This document shows positions 9,221 through 21,337 of a DNA stretch of 64,000 bases, in pieces (within the stretch, counting starts at the first letter, position 1; each line of letters begins with the position of its first letter). Origin of the DNA: Ctenosaura bakeri (lineage: Eukaryota; Chordata; Lepidosauria; Squamata; Iguanidae); contig CAOLHI010001238.1 in NCBI GenBank assembly GCA_948474755.1, forward strand, positions 186,001 to 250,000, written 5' to 3'. The notes under the pieces are model-generated. The model made no database searches. It saw only the letters and a list, made by a program, of their open reading frames with translations, and had not been told where the DNA came from. Both the position numbers and the translations under genes were made by a program.

Positions 9221-11736
9221 GGCACAAACTTACATTAGAATTGGTTGAGACTTGTTTCTAAGATCCTACTGAAGAGAATGCATGAAATAAAATGGAGTTT
9301 GGAATCTTTCATTGAACTATTTTGAGAAAAACTCTCGGAGTTTCTTGCTGTACTAAAAACTGGAAAACAATGGAGTTTCTTGTTTGGGGAGTCTGTGAGC
9401 CGTAGTTAAACAACAACAACAGCAAAAACACTGTTCAAGGTTCTGGCCATATGACATCTAAACATGTATATCAATGTATTATTTAATGAACAAATACATC
9501 TGTGAAAAAAGCAGGATTTAGCTTACAAATATTGCCTTCCTTTACCCTTCATTCTTAGTGGCTAGTCAGGAACTTCTACATACTAAGAAAGTATCAAACA
9601 TGTGCTTTATTTCCTCAGTTAAATCAATGAAGTGCAGAAACATTTAATGTTGGTTCATTATTTATCAGATGCACCCAAACCTATGTTAATAGTTGAAACA
9701 AAAAAATAAAAAATAAAATAAAAATTATATTGCTGATAATACTAAAATGATAAAAAGATATTCAGCCTTTTTTTTTGAAAAAAGAAATCATGATTAGAAT
9801 TTCTAATAGATGGCAATTTTATAGTCATGGACATTAAAAATTGTCCTCAATTAACTGTAAATGTATTAAGGGAATTTTATCATGTATTGATGCAGCCATC
9901 ATTGCAATTGAATAATAAATTGAAATATTTTTGCTGTTTTTTTAATAAAATCCTCCACTTTTAAGTCCATTTGTTAAAGTCATAGTTGGGGGTGTCTTTT
10001 TCCTAAACAAAAGATATGTAAATACTGTATCATGCTTTAAATTATGATAAAATCTCAACCACAAAAGGCATTAACATGCAAAAAAGAGGTAAAAGTACAT
10101 TGCTTTACAAGTCTTTAATGGTAATGTGATGTTGATGTAGTTAAAGATGTCAAAAGGGAGACAATGACCTTAAAAGTTTAACCCAGCAGACACATTAATA
10201 TTGATTGATTTTAAGACATTGAATAGCAAGATTATATCTATATATATCCTGAATATTGAACTGATGGAAAATTTGAGGGGTAGCACAGAGTATTTTCATC
10301 TTATAATGGTTTAAACCTAATAAGAGGCACATGTTTTAAACACAGGTCTATGTATGGCATGAAATTGAATTAAGGTTTACTGTAAATTTATCAGACTGTA
10401 AACCTATTTCTCCCATAAACTAGTGAATTTTGACAAAGCTGGGAAATCATTTATGGCTAAGCCACAAGTATACAATTTTTCTATGAAATGTCATAAGTGT
10501 AAACTTGCTTGGTTGAATTAAAAAAAAAATCAGTTAATTCAAATGGCTGCTTGACCTTGTACGTACCAAAATAAACAAACAAAGCCCAGAATGAAACAAA
10601 GGAATAGAGGGAGGGAAGTACTTTTGGAATGCCTTGATGAGCAATATGTAAAATAATGCTGCTAAATAAATGACTCCTTTGATAGTTAGAAATCATTTTG
10701 AATAACATTTGTGTTGGGAAGTAGTTTAGGTAAAGGAGCCCGCTTCTTTTGTGGGACTAATGTTCAATTGCTCTGGATAAGACTTTACCCTCTGAGACCT
10801 GCTCAAAGATTAGAAGTAAAATGGCAGTACAGACATTTTAGGATGAGGAGATGGATGGGTGAGTAGAGAGTAGGGAGTACTACTTCAACCCCATCCCCAC
10901 TGCCACTTGGAGGAAGCTTGCAAACATTACTTGTTAAGTTTGGTTCAGGCTGGCTAGGGAAGTCTGAGAGTTCAATTTTTAAAAAATCTCCCCAAGAAGC
11001 AGAAATAGCAAGCATCCAGTGGACAATGCTTTATCTTGTGACAGGCAAAGAGCCAAAGAAAATATTACTTTGAAGATATAACCAGCAGGTATGTTTTTGG
11101 CCCTCCACGTTTTAATTTATAGCAACTCCACCCCTCCCCATTTGAACTGGGATGCATGATGTATAGAGCAATTGGAATGGTTCCTATTCATAGCAGGAGA
11201 AAGGGAACTTTAACCTTTTCTGCTTCCATGGTTCCAATCCTGCTCTTTTTCTAGAGATAAATGGAAGGGGGTATAGGTTCTGACAATAGGTTTCCCCACC
11301 TATCTGATAGATTAGGGCCTGCAGCACTGTAAGAAAATGGAATTAGTAGAAAAGTGGAACTGATGTTCTGTACTGTAGGGGGCATGAAGGACTTATGGAG
11401 GCTCACTTGGGACCAACCATGCATGTGCTGCTTGCAAAGTCTCTCAGCTGGCTTGGAGCCTATTTCCTTCACTCAGCTTACTTTGTAAGCAGTGCATGCA
11501 CACAAGTGGGCTTAAGTGAGCCTCCATGCACAAGACAAACTGCCATCAAATGGAGCTTGTCCTTAATTTGGAAGTGTCAAAAGAGTGAGTTGTCAGAGTA
11601 ATGGGGTGCTGAAAGGTGTATTTCAGCAGGAATACATTTTCTGAGACCTGTTTGTGACCACAGATTGATGAGATGAAAGAAGTTTTGCAGTTTCAAAGAA
11701 TTCTGGGGCAGGGAAGATCTTACATATCCTTTGTCC
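9221..11736. other. Gene-free AT-rich unique stretch
   Basis: About 2.5 kb has no clear transposon. It contains an A-rich patch with repeated AAAATAA words (9697-9735). The segment about 9960-10210 is dense in homeobox-like words and low in repeat character, so it might include regulatory DNA; that is only an impression from composition. Confidence 0.35.
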
Positions 11737-11834
11737 CTCCAAAGCCTTTTCCCCCCTATTTTATTGTATTTTAAGTACATTGTAAGCCACCATAGAGATC
11801 TGGTTAGTGGGCAGCATATAAATAAATAAGTAAT
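11737..11834 (+). mobile_element. L2/CR1-group LINE 3' end fragment
   Basis: The sequence CATTGTAAGCCACCATAGAG, then GGGCAGCATATAAATAAATAA, is the standard 3' tail of L2-type LINEs in lizards: the words GTAAGCC, then GGTATATAAATAAATAA. Only the tail remains. Confidence 0.7.
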
Positions 11835-11928
11835 GGACATAATAGAAGTCAGTGTTTGAAGTTATAAAGGTTGTCTAATACTGATATTTTAAAGTGATTT
11901 TTTAAAAAAAAACACATGAAAGCAGTTG

Positions 11929-12000
11929 GTTAGTAATGTGAATAATGAGTAATGAGCAAATGAGCATAACGAGTAATGTGCATAATGAGTAATGACCAAT
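11929..12000. repeat. Degenerate minisatellite, GAGTAATG units
   Basis: Variants of GAGTAATGTGCATAAT and GAGTAATGAGCA follow one another about five times, with a unit near 16-20 bases. It interrupts otherwise unique DNA. Confidence 0.7.
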
Positions 12001-13548
12001 AGGAATGGCAATGCATGTGCTTTTTCAGTAACATTTCCAGGATCCAGTAAATGGCTTCCTGTTTGTGACAAAATGTAGCATGTCACAGGAAAGCATGTGT
12101 AGCTTGAGTGGCAGTCAATGTGGCAGCTTTTTTTCCATACTTAAAGTTAAATGCCAGTGCAGGGTGCAGTTGTTATGCTAGATTCAAATGCTAATTGTAC
12201 AATTAAGCCATGTCACTTTGGAAGCCAGACATCAATCCCAGAACAATTACTTGAATTTTTATGGGGCTAGTACAATCCTAAATATTTAATTTTCACTATG
12301 AGCCCTCAAATTAAGCATTCTACCTATAAATTTTAAGTGCAAAATATAAGCTATATTTTATTCTGGGGAACAATGTAAAGGAATAATGACATGTTATGTG
12401 AAATGTGTGGATATGTTTCACATCTGGCACTCTTGCAGAGGTTAAACAAAAGCCATTAAAGCCAGTCCAAGATATTTTGCTGCCTGACATAAAGGACAAG
12501 ATGGTCCTGATTCCTCATAGAGAAGTCAACTATCTGGGCAATTGAAACTAATTTCAAGTCTAATGTTGGATCAATGTTTTTTGTCATGCTTGAGGGCAGC
12601 AAGATACCTTAGGAATAGAGGACAGTATGTGTGTACATGTAGCTTTGCTCAGAAAGATGGCTGGGGGGCTCAGAAGAAATGGCCAAGAGGGTATCCCTCC
12701 CGGCTGCCAATGTGTGCCATCCAAGGTAGCCTAGTCAAAGGGCCAGTCCTGCCCTTGTGTGTGTGTGTATGCAGTGAACAACATTTTGACCATGCTACAT
12801 AGGAAAAAGGGTTTCCACACAAGAAACTATTTACTGTCAGTAATTAAAAAAAATAGATTCCGGTTCATGGCAAACAGGAGTAATTTCTGCCAGGATGGGG
12901 AAAAAGGTGTGACTTTTGTTGGGAGTGGCAACCTTTGCATGCTTGATTAACTGGCTAGTTTGTTTGCATGTCTATTGTAAGCATAGAGAGATAGCCTAGA
13001 GAGATCTTCCTGTTTGTTGGTTAACACCTCTTCCTCAATCACGTACACATTCTTTGTTTTTAAAATGTTCTCTTGCCATTTACTCCTCCCTTTTTTGCCT
13101 TCACCTTTTGACCTGAAAGCATGCTCTGAGATCTCCCAACAGGGATCATTGGCAGCAAGCATGTGAGTGCTTAATTTTCTTCCTACCTTCTTCAAGAATT
13201 GAACCTGTATAGACTATGTACAAGATTTTGTGAGTAAACTCTTTTATATTTTTAACCAAACTGTTTTTGTGTTTATTTTGAGCTAGATTAAGTGTGTTTG
13301 GGGTGGTGTTAAAGAAGTGGGACTGGTAATCTGTTCAACTTCCGTTTTTGTGCAATTACTAAAATACTCTGCTGATTGACAGTCTCATTACCAAAGTCTC
13401 TCAATATCAAATATTTTTCAATTTCCCCAACAACTTTTTATCTGAATGTTGTAGTCCAAATCTTGAACCCTCCTCATTGGAGCTGTTACTAATCAACAAG
13501 AACAAGGACAACACAATACTATCTAGATTGACTCTAAATTCAGTCAAG
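12001..13548. other. Gene-free unique stretch
   Basis: No recognised repeat or exon was seen. There is a short GTGTGTGTGTG run near 12757. Confidence 0.4.
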
Positions 13549-13552
13549 CCAG

Positions 13553-14477
13553 TATTACTGTAGTTTATAGTCCGAGTCCAGGGCTTATTAAATTCAATTT
13601 GATATCAAGAGATTGGCCATCCCAAACCGTTCCTCTCCATGTACTTGCGAGGCCCCTGGACAAGCACACACACGGACACAACCGAACTAGCTGAAGAATA
13701 CAAGATAAATCCAGGCAGGACAGTAATTTGCCAGCATGCAGCTTCAGGAGACCTCCAGGCAAGTACACTTTGAAAATACATTATGTATGCATGAAGCATA
13801 CAAAAGATTCTCTGCCCTGAGCAAGCAGCTTGACGAGATTAGTGCTTCCAAATAGCCAACTGTCAAGCACTCCCTATTTGCATACTGTCTGCTCTATTGA
13901 CAACTCTGTCAAAACCCAATCATTCTAAGTACTGACCTTTCGAAGGCTTTGTCTCCAACCTGAAACCCATTGTTTCCCCCAGGAATGGACTACTGTACAG
14001 GCACATTTTCCCCCTATAAGAACCCCTGATTTTGAGCGCTTCTTCGGATCGCTCCTGGCTTCCATCCCGCCTTGCTGCCATTCCATTTGCCAAGCCTTCC
14101 CCTCAGCTTCCACGTGCTGAGAATCTCCACTCCAGCTGACTTTCTTCTGACTACCCGGGCTACAGGATTGGGTGTAGTATTTTCCCTGAAAAATCCTTCT
14201 CAAAATCCTCTATCGAATCTCCTACCTTTATCTTCTTAGGTCTGTGTGAGTGAGTGCATATGTGTGCATTGACTGTCTTTTAAAATAAAGAAAACAATTA
14301 TTATTTACTTCTGCTTGGTTTGTGACTCAGCCTGACCCCATAAACACTGGGTTCAAGATCTCGCCACATTGCCCTGACTCTTGCATTGCTTAGCTTGTGC
14401 TCTAGCTAATTCCCATTCCCCATTATTTTGAGCACGTTAAGGTGTCCCCCCTCAGGACCCCAGAAATCAGGGTAACA
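13553..14477 (+). mobile_element. Solo LTR, copy 3, diverged, TSD CCAG
   Basis: The 925-bp copy starts TATTACTGTAG (a mutated TGTTAC terminus) and ends CAGGGTAACA. CCAG flanks both sides (13549-13552 and 14478-14481). TATAAG at 14015-14020 and AATAAA at 14284-14289 keep the family spacing. It shares TTGATATCAAGAGATTGGCC and TTGCCAGCATGC-type blocks but differs clearly in sequence from copies 1 and 2, so it is an older or separate subfamily. Confidence 0.85.
14015..14020 (+). promoter_or_regulatory. TATA-like box of LTR copy 3
   Basis: TATAAG in a C-rich context (CCCCCTATAAGAACCCC), about 270 bases upstream of AATAAA. Confidence 0.5.
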
Positions 14478-14481
14478 CCAG

Positions 14482-15848
14482 GACACACAGCACATGAATT
14501 TAAGACAACATGTGGTGTTGGTGGTGAGAAAGAATGCCCTCTCTTATTTATAGAAGAAACAATGTTCCAAAGAGATGGACCTATAGTTTCTTACTCATAT
14601 TTTACTAATCAGAGTAAACTTTGTAAAGTAACCAAATATTTTAATACCGGGACAATGAAAACTGCTCAGTGCTGGGAGATCAAACTAGGACCACTTACTA
14701 GGAACATGTTTCTGAAAAGCCCAGTCTCCACTGGACAGGTAAGTTCTTAGGAATGCTACCAGTGTGGAGGTAGTCAAGATTGATTTATTTCCTTTTTACT
14801 CTAAATCTCATTTCAGAGGATGATTAACAGAGGGAGATATGTAAATGGTAAAGTCTCGATCAAGGGAGCTGCTGTCAGGATATCATCTAGATAAATTAGA
14901 AAATGAATGCTCAGGTTTCTGCAAAAGAAGACTAATGACATTAAGTCTAGATGAAATAGAAAGGCAACAGTGCACAGGCTGAAAACCATAAAACTACCAG
15001 ATTGGTGTGCTAGTAAATCCAAAGAAACATGTTGTTTAAGAAACTTAGTAGGAAAGTTCCAGAACAGAACTTTTTCACTTCCTGATCTTCTTTTTTTTTA
15101 AAAAAAAATTGGGAATATTTTAACTGATGAGAAATAGAATGCTCCAATGGTGAGCATTTCGGTGAAGATATTAAAACACTCCCTGACACATAACACACAT
15201 AAAACAACAGGCATGTTAAGCAATGAGAAGAGCCTTCTCTTCTAGCTGAGAACTTTTCCCACTCTTTTCTCTAAAACTACTAAAACAGAAGTAATGCTGT
15301 CCTCTTCAGAGAAATGCTTCTCCTCAGTGCAAGAGTTTTTGGGTATGCTAAACATTGGCAATCTGCAAACCTAAGATGTGTCATGTAAAACCTTGGCAGT
15401 CTACAAGTCTAAGCTTATGTGCCATGCAAAACCTTACTAGTCTGCAAATGAAGGCTCCAGCTTCATGTTAAATCTTGCCAATGAGGAAACCTGAATTTCT
15501 TCTTCATGCCACTATGCAAGCAAGAGCTTCTTCTTCTTGCAGAACCGCCCAAGGCCACAGACCAGGGCTCATTTAGCTGCTAAACCTTTCTGGGCTTTAA
15601 GAAGCTCCTTATCTCCTATTACAAGAGAAAAGAAGAGGGAGGCAGAGCTACATCATGACTAGGCCCAGAAACAGATGAAATACCCTCCCTCCATCCCAGT
15701 TGACACTGCCCTGACTGCAGAGGGAGAGAAAGGTTTAGCCAGCATCTGCTGGACTTAATCCCCTCCCCTACTGGCATCCCCTTTTCATTGTGTGTCATGT
15801 CTTCTTATCGTGTCTTGTAAGCCTGTGGGCAGGAACTTTCAAATTAAC
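14482..15848. other. Gene-free unique stretch
   Basis: No recognised transposon. Around 15340-15540, phrases of the type CTGCAAACCTAAG, then CATGTAAAACCTTGGCAGTC, recur with variation, suggesting a very degenerate tandem repeat of about 60-70 bases. Coding content is not supported. Confidence 0.4.
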
Positions 15849-15851
15849 AAA

Positions 15852-16383
15852 GGCCCTTTCCGCACCAGGCAATTAGAATGGGGCAGTGCGTCCTCTCACG
15901 GAGGTCATCTGCACCTTGGAGCGGACTACTTACTGGAGATTTGCACCTCAGTCCGCTCCAAAATGACCCCAAGTGGTCCTCCAGCGTGTTTTCTAAAGAC
16001 CGCAAAAAACAGGTCTTTATTTTCCTGGAATGCGCCGTTGCGTTCCTGCTCCCTTGTGCAGATTTGCAGGCTTGCACCAATGCAAGCCTGCGATCTGTGG
16101 AGGGTGGGTTTTAGGTGTGGTGAGCTTCAGCGGTTGGTTGGGACCCACAACCAACTGGAAGCCGCCATTTTGGAAGCCGGAAGCCACCATTTTGGAAGCT
16201 GGAAGCCGCCATTTTGGAAGCCGGAGCAGTGCAGATCTACAGACCTCGCACTGCTCCGATTTGCCCTGGACCAAGGAGGAGCCCTGCAGAAGGGCTTCAG
16301 GAACAGTCCACATTGCTTTGGACCCCAGAAGAAGCGGTAGGTAATGGCACGGAGTGATTCCCTTGCCTCGTGCGGAAAGGGCC
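15852..16383 (+). mobile_element. MITE, GGCC-TIR family, subfamily B1 with internal 22-bp tandem array
   Basis: The 532-bp element runs from GGCCCTTTCCGCACC to TGCGGAAAGGGCC, with AAA on each flank (15849-15851 and 16384-16386). It is longer than its relatives at 2668 and 24691 because one 22-bp unit (GGAAGCCGCCATTTTGGAAG plus CC) occurs three times at 16157-16222. A donor-like GTAGGT lies at 16337-16342. A 182-codon open frame crosses it, but it starts upstream in unrelated DNA and follows no known protein. I treat it as chance. Confidence 0.85.
16157..16222 (+). repeat. Tandem repeat, 3 units of 22 bp
   Basis: There are three near-identical units of GGAAGCC(G/A)CCATTTTGGAAG followed by CC or CT. 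The copy at 24691 has a single corresponding unit, so the expansion is specific to this insertion. Confidence 0.85.
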
Positions 16384-16394
16384 AAACTGTAAGC

Positions 16395-16470
16395 TATTCT
16401 ATGAGCCTTTGTGGCTGAAGGGTAGGGTATAAATATTAAAAATAAAATAAAATATAATAAAATAAGGGCA
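16395..16470 (+). mobile_element. L2-like LINE 3' tail fragment
   Basis: The words GGGTAGGGTATAAATATTAA, then an AAATAAAATA tail, look like an L2-type LINE end. It directly follows the MITE at 15852, which may have inserted beside or within it. Confidence 0.45.
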
Positions 16471-17103
16471 GAATTGCTCGGGGCAGATGATAAACCGACC
16501 TTGACAAAATTAGATCTGTGGTCCAGAGATTATCCACTCATGCCTTAACTTTTAGGGGAAATTAACTGACTGTGAGGCATATTATGAAAATCACAGACCT
16601 TGTATCAGAGCCTTGTTATAATACCTGGCAATCTGGTACCATCCAAATATGCTTAGTCTCTAGAGGAAGAAGGAAAAAAACAAGTCCAGATGAAATTATA
16701 AATATTCTCAACATTCCAAAGCATTTCTGCAGACCACCTGGATGGAGGTTGTGATCCAGAGAACACAGTTTGACAACAGCTTGAAAATGGTAAAGTTGGT
16801 CAGGGTGTTGCTTCCATAGATGATTTGAAAATAAAGGTTAACACAGGTCTGACCCAGCAATCTCAAGATTTATCTTGGAGAACTTCCAAGATAACCAAAA
16901 CCATGCCAGGACAGATGAGTGAGAAGAAATCTTATGAAATTCTTCAAGCACCATTTCCTTTTCATGGCAGCAAGAGACCAGAGGACCACCTGCTGTGAAA
17001 GTAGTTTGCCTCTCTCCTCAGTAGTCCTTAAATTTCAGCAGGAAGGGAAGAAGGATTTAACCCTCCCTATCTCTATTCCCTGAGAGGGGCGGAGGAGGAA
17101 AGG

Positions 17104-17173
17104 GTGTGTGTCCATGTGTGTTGAAACAGTTTTGACGTATGTGTGTGTCCATGTGTGTTGAAACAGTTTTGAT
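17104..17173 (+). repeat. Tandem duplication, two units of about 37 bp
   Basis: GTGTGTGTCCATGTGTGTTG followed by AAACAGTTTTGA occurs twice in a row, with GTAT between the copies. The copies are nearly identical, so the duplication is recent or conserved. Confidence 0.85.
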
Positions 17174-18505
17174 GGTTTACAGCGCGGGGGGGGCAGCTAT
17201 ATAATAACCTGCAGAGCCCCAATTTTTGGTGGGTTCTCTACCAGAATCTGAGGGAGGAAAAGCATATATGTGCACACAAACACATGGTTGTCCCTTGGTC
17301 CTCAAACAAGCTCTTTGGCCAAAAAGGTTTTGGTACCTCACTGTAAAACATCACATTAAAAACCACCAACAGGTAATCAAACAGCAAAATCTTTTCAAGA
17401 GAATCTTCTGAAGAATATCGAGGTAATTCAGCTGCGTGACATTTCTCAAAGGAATTTCACCTGTCTTGATGTGACAAAAAGAAAGTGCCCCCTTCCTAAA
17501 CAATTTGTTCCTGACCAAGACTACACCATTTCAAGACATTTCTGCACTTTTCTACACTTTTCCACTTTTCTTAGTGTCAGAGTACTTACTCTTAAATACC
17601 AAGCAGGAATGGAAGAATGCCATCCACAGGTAGAATTAAGAAGATTCAGCCTCTTTGTGAAGTGAGTCATTGGAAAGAAGAAAGCATGGAGGGGGAAGAA
17701 ACTAAAAAGCAAAGTTCAATCAGGTAAACTGTATGCAACAACAAAAAAGTCAGTCACTTGTATTACAACTTGGCCTTACGACTATAAATAATATTTGTCA
17801 AGCAGCTGTTCTATATTTTAGCTGTCGTGTGCCCAGCAGGTGTGCTGCACTTTAGATAAATAGAGGCCCTCTGTCTAGAGGGCTGTCATTTTGTAAGTTG
17901 TGCAAGCTCTGTACTCAATTTTTAAAAGAAAAAAAAATCAGAAATGGGTATGTTAATAGCATTTAGCACATGGGTAGCTTTGTACATCTTCAAAGAGCTT
18001 TGCAAATACTAGCTAGGCAGTTTGTCTGTGGCTGCTTTCAGAGCAGATATTTCAGGTAGACATGCCTTCATTCACTCATGCTTTATAGAGGGTCCACATG
18101 ACATCAGTATCTTTTTCTGTTCCTCCTGAGTTTGTCAAGGCGGTTCTAACTTCTTTTTCTTACTGTAGAGTGACAGACTTTGTTAAGAATGGTGGCAGAG
18201 CAGACAATCTCCATAGGCAACATTAAGGTCACCCATAGGTGAGTATGAGTGTGGGATTATGGGAGCTGTATTCCAACACAACCCGAGGGCACCAGATTTG
18301 GGAAGGTTACCAGGATGCTGCTGTTCTGCTGTTTTTAAGAGATGTGATCCTAATTAGGGCAGGAAGATTTTAGGTTGTTGAATTTGTCACACCTCACCAG
18401 ACATTCATTACATCCTTTCAGGAGGGCATCATTTTATAACCTTCCTAATATTTTTAGGTGGGGGGTCAGTCACTTAGTTAACGATAAAACACTTCTATGA
18501 TTTTA

Positions 18506-18532
18506 TACACACACACACACACCACACACACA
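18506..18532. repeat. (CA)n microsatellite
   Basis: CA dinucleotides with one interruption (ACACCACAC). Confidence 0.9.
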
Positions 18533-18589
18533 ATTCAAGTATTTCTGAAATACTGCATAAATGAAGATGTGTTACAGTGTTATAACACC

Positions 18590-18800
18590 CATTTTAAAAT
18601 GAAAAGGAAAAAAGCCGTTTCTGATTACCACCATTTTGGAAATGTGTTTTTTTCCTAATTAAACACTTCCAATCCAAAACAAACATTAAACGCTTTGAGG
18701 TTTTTAGCATTTCACAGGTAATAATGCGTATTTATATGTAAATTAATAAACAGCGCTAAATAAATAATGAAAAAAATGGAAAGCTCATTTGGACATTTTT
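18590..18800. other. Candidate conserved non-coding block
   Basis: This AT-rich, non-repetitive block is dense in homeodomain-like words (CCTAATTAAAC, GTAAATTAATAAAC) and an E-box-like CAGGTAATAATGC. It resembles vertebrate developmental enhancers in composition only. No alignment was possible. Confidence 0.25.
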
Positions 18801-19124
18801 TGCTTCTTCAAATGACCACTCAGGTGAAATGAGTCTTCTCTTTTCTTACACAAGCCATGCCCATTTATTGATGTAGACAAAATATAGCAGGTTGAAAACA
18901 GAGAAGAAGGTGAATATCCTCAACAGCACAGAAAGTCAACTGCAGTTCTACTTGCAGTTTACAGAGAAATAGCAATGATTTATTAGTGCTGGGAACACCC
19001 ATCTTGAAGCAGCCTATAAGTGGAGTCACTGATAAACTGTCTTTATCCAGAAAGGAGATGGTCATCAAAGGCTAGTCGTTTTTGCCATTTCTGCGATAGA
19101 GAATTGCATCCCTAGGAAGGAAGG

Positions 19125-19141
19125 TTGTGTGTGTGTGTGTT
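19125..19141. repeat. (TG)n microsatellite, short
   Basis: TGTGTGTGTGTGTGTG run. Confidence 0.85.
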
Positions 19142-19771
19142 CCTGAGAAGTTATCCTGGTCAGTTGTTGTTTTAGGTATTTAAACTTCTCTTAGTGAGAG
19201 TCATTTCACAGAACACATTGGTTAGGATTTATACAATGTTTTTCTTCACTTTTTCCTCAGTTCAGTTTCTAATGAGTCCACTTGATGTACTTGTACAAGT
19301 ATTCTGCCAAAAGAATAAAGCATGGCGTACTACAGTATTGGTTTCTTCATTTCTCCTCGCAACAAACCTACCTCCTGTGAGGCAGAACATTTTGAGATAT
19401 TGTGATTGGTCACCTAAGGCCAACCCAATATGCTTTGTTCTCTGAGTGAGAATTTGAGTATAAATTTCCTGGTCCAGCATGCTATCCACTGTGTGGCATG
19501 AGCTTTAAGATTATATGCCTCTAAAGGCCTGTAGCTACTCAGTTTTGGACTTCTATACATCAAGAAAAAACACTAAGTTTTTTTTAAAAAAAATTACAGT
19601 AACATTGATAGGGCTTTCAATGATAGGGAAAAAAAAATAAAATCTAACGCTGGCATCCTGTTAGTGATTTATGGAAATGTGTATCCACCTGTGTAACTCA
19701 TTTTTGTAGTGGGTTCTCTACCAGAATTCTCTTCTGACCATGATGTGGGGGAGCAATTATATCATCCCCTG

Positions 19772-20527
19772 TGTTATGGCACCACGGACCCCCTACGATT
19801 GACATGGTTGAATTAGCAAAGTATTATTTGATTGGCACTATTAATTGACATTGATATAAATAATACTTGAGGTGACTAGGAGATCACACTGGAAGAGGCA
19901 TATTACTGACTGTAAACATGAGATTGCAAGGCAGGTCAACCACACCTACCTTTTAGGCAGAAACCAAGTCATTTTCAGGCTAATAGCATGGACCTTCTTG
20001 AGACAATAAGCTTCAAGATAACAAGTTGGATATCTCAGAACTGAAAGAGGAAATCCTCACCAAATTGTGATTGTCTTAACTCTGACTCGAACACGTGGTG
20101 TTTGTTTTCCCCACCTCTCCACAATACTGGGCTATTATGATAGCCATTATGCTTTTGTCACCTAAACACTAAAACCATTAGCTCTGTCTGGACTTCATTG
20201 TTTGTGTTGCAACTCCCATTGTCCGCTTGGCTGGGAGAGTGATTCACACTCATACCCACAGGATATTTTTCAGGTATAAGAACCCTGATTTCAGGCTGTC
20301 CAGTGCAGCCTCTCATCTTTCTGAATGCCACGCTGTCCATTTGATTCCTGAATGAGAACTGTCCTTAGGTGCTTACCTAAGCCACATCACTGCTTTCTTC
20401 ACTGCTCTCTGGACAGGTAATTATCACCTCACAGGCCTCCTAACCTTGGGCTAATTATTTCCCACTTTTCAATGGAGGTACTGGCATCATTGGTGGGCCC
20501 TTGTGGCATCCACATTTTGAGGTAACA
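19772..20527 (+). mobile_element. Solo LTR, related subfamily, TSD CCTG
   Basis: The 756-bp element starts TGTTATGGCACC and ends TTTGAGGTAACA, with CCTG on both sides (19768-19771 and 20528-20531). The middle has GGTATAAGAACCCTGATTTC (TATA-like box at 20275-20280), matching the U3/R junction of copy 3. It is shorter than the other LTRs, and I see no clear AATAAA after the TATA box, so the R/U5 part is reduced or changed. The shared termini, 4-bp duplication and TATA context place it in the same group. Confidence 0.8.
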
Positions 20528-20531
20528 CCTG

Positions 20532-21334
20532 GAATCTCTAGAGAATCACTGGGAGGACCTGGAGTGATGCCTATCACTGTGCAGAAATCTATAGCGACAA
20601 AGCTGGATATTCCTCCACCATCTCATATTGTCCATTGACCAGTAAATGGCCATGTTGAAGGCCACAGTAGGTGGTAGGGGGAGGAGTAAGCAAACCTCAA
20701 ACTTCTCTGTTTCCAGATTCCATTGTCTCATAAGTTCAATTGACATCAAGAGACCTTGCTTGCACCATGTCTGACAACCAAATAGCTGCGTTACTTTTTA
20801 TAACACAGATGGTATAAATTATAGTCTGTGTGTACCTTATGGTCCCATGATGTCACATTTACCAATATATTTAAAAACAAGTACAGTCATTATTACAAGC
20901 ATTGGGGGATATTCACTCATAGTTTTCTTAATATGACCCTTGTCCTACATGATGAATAGCCTGCTCTTGTTCTAGCAAAATAGTCAGAGAATCCTTTAGA
21001 ATGAGCATGTTGTTGTGAATAGTAGGTGATAACATTAATACAATTAATGGGCAAAGTCATTCCTTCTTAGTATGATATTTTTGTCATCCTGGAAGAAAGA
21101 GGCCACTTATGTCATGGTTTCTATCATAGCTATACTTTGGAGAAAAAAAATATCTTTACTAATCTGTACCTTTGAGCCATTTACATGAGTTGTGAGGTGC
21201 CAGAACTTTTCACCATAAAGATGCCTCTCTGCACTCATGAAAATATTGTTTACTTTGACCTCATACTTCCCTATCACTGTGACCATTCAACAGAGCACTC
21301 CTGAAAGACAAAGTTTCTATTTCTCTCAAGTGAC
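20532..21334. other. Gene-free unique stretch
   Basis: No recognised element. TTCAATTGACATCAAGAGA (20736-20754) resembles TTCAATTTGATATCAAGAGA of LTR copy 3 and may be a scrap of another LTR. Confidence 0.35.
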
Positions 21335-21337
21335 TCA

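Larger units (their letters stand above)
16471..19771. other. Gene-free stretch with small repeats
   Basis: The contents are a 37-bp duplication (17104-17173), CA and TG runs, a short fragment of the GGGAGCTGTATTCCAACACA type near 18253, and the AT-rich block at 18590-18800. I support no gene. Confidence 0.4.

Noticed and set aside
15792..16340. 182-codon open frame
   Set aside because: It lies mostly inside a GC-rich palindromic MITE, overlaps frames on both strands, and shows no recognisable domain.
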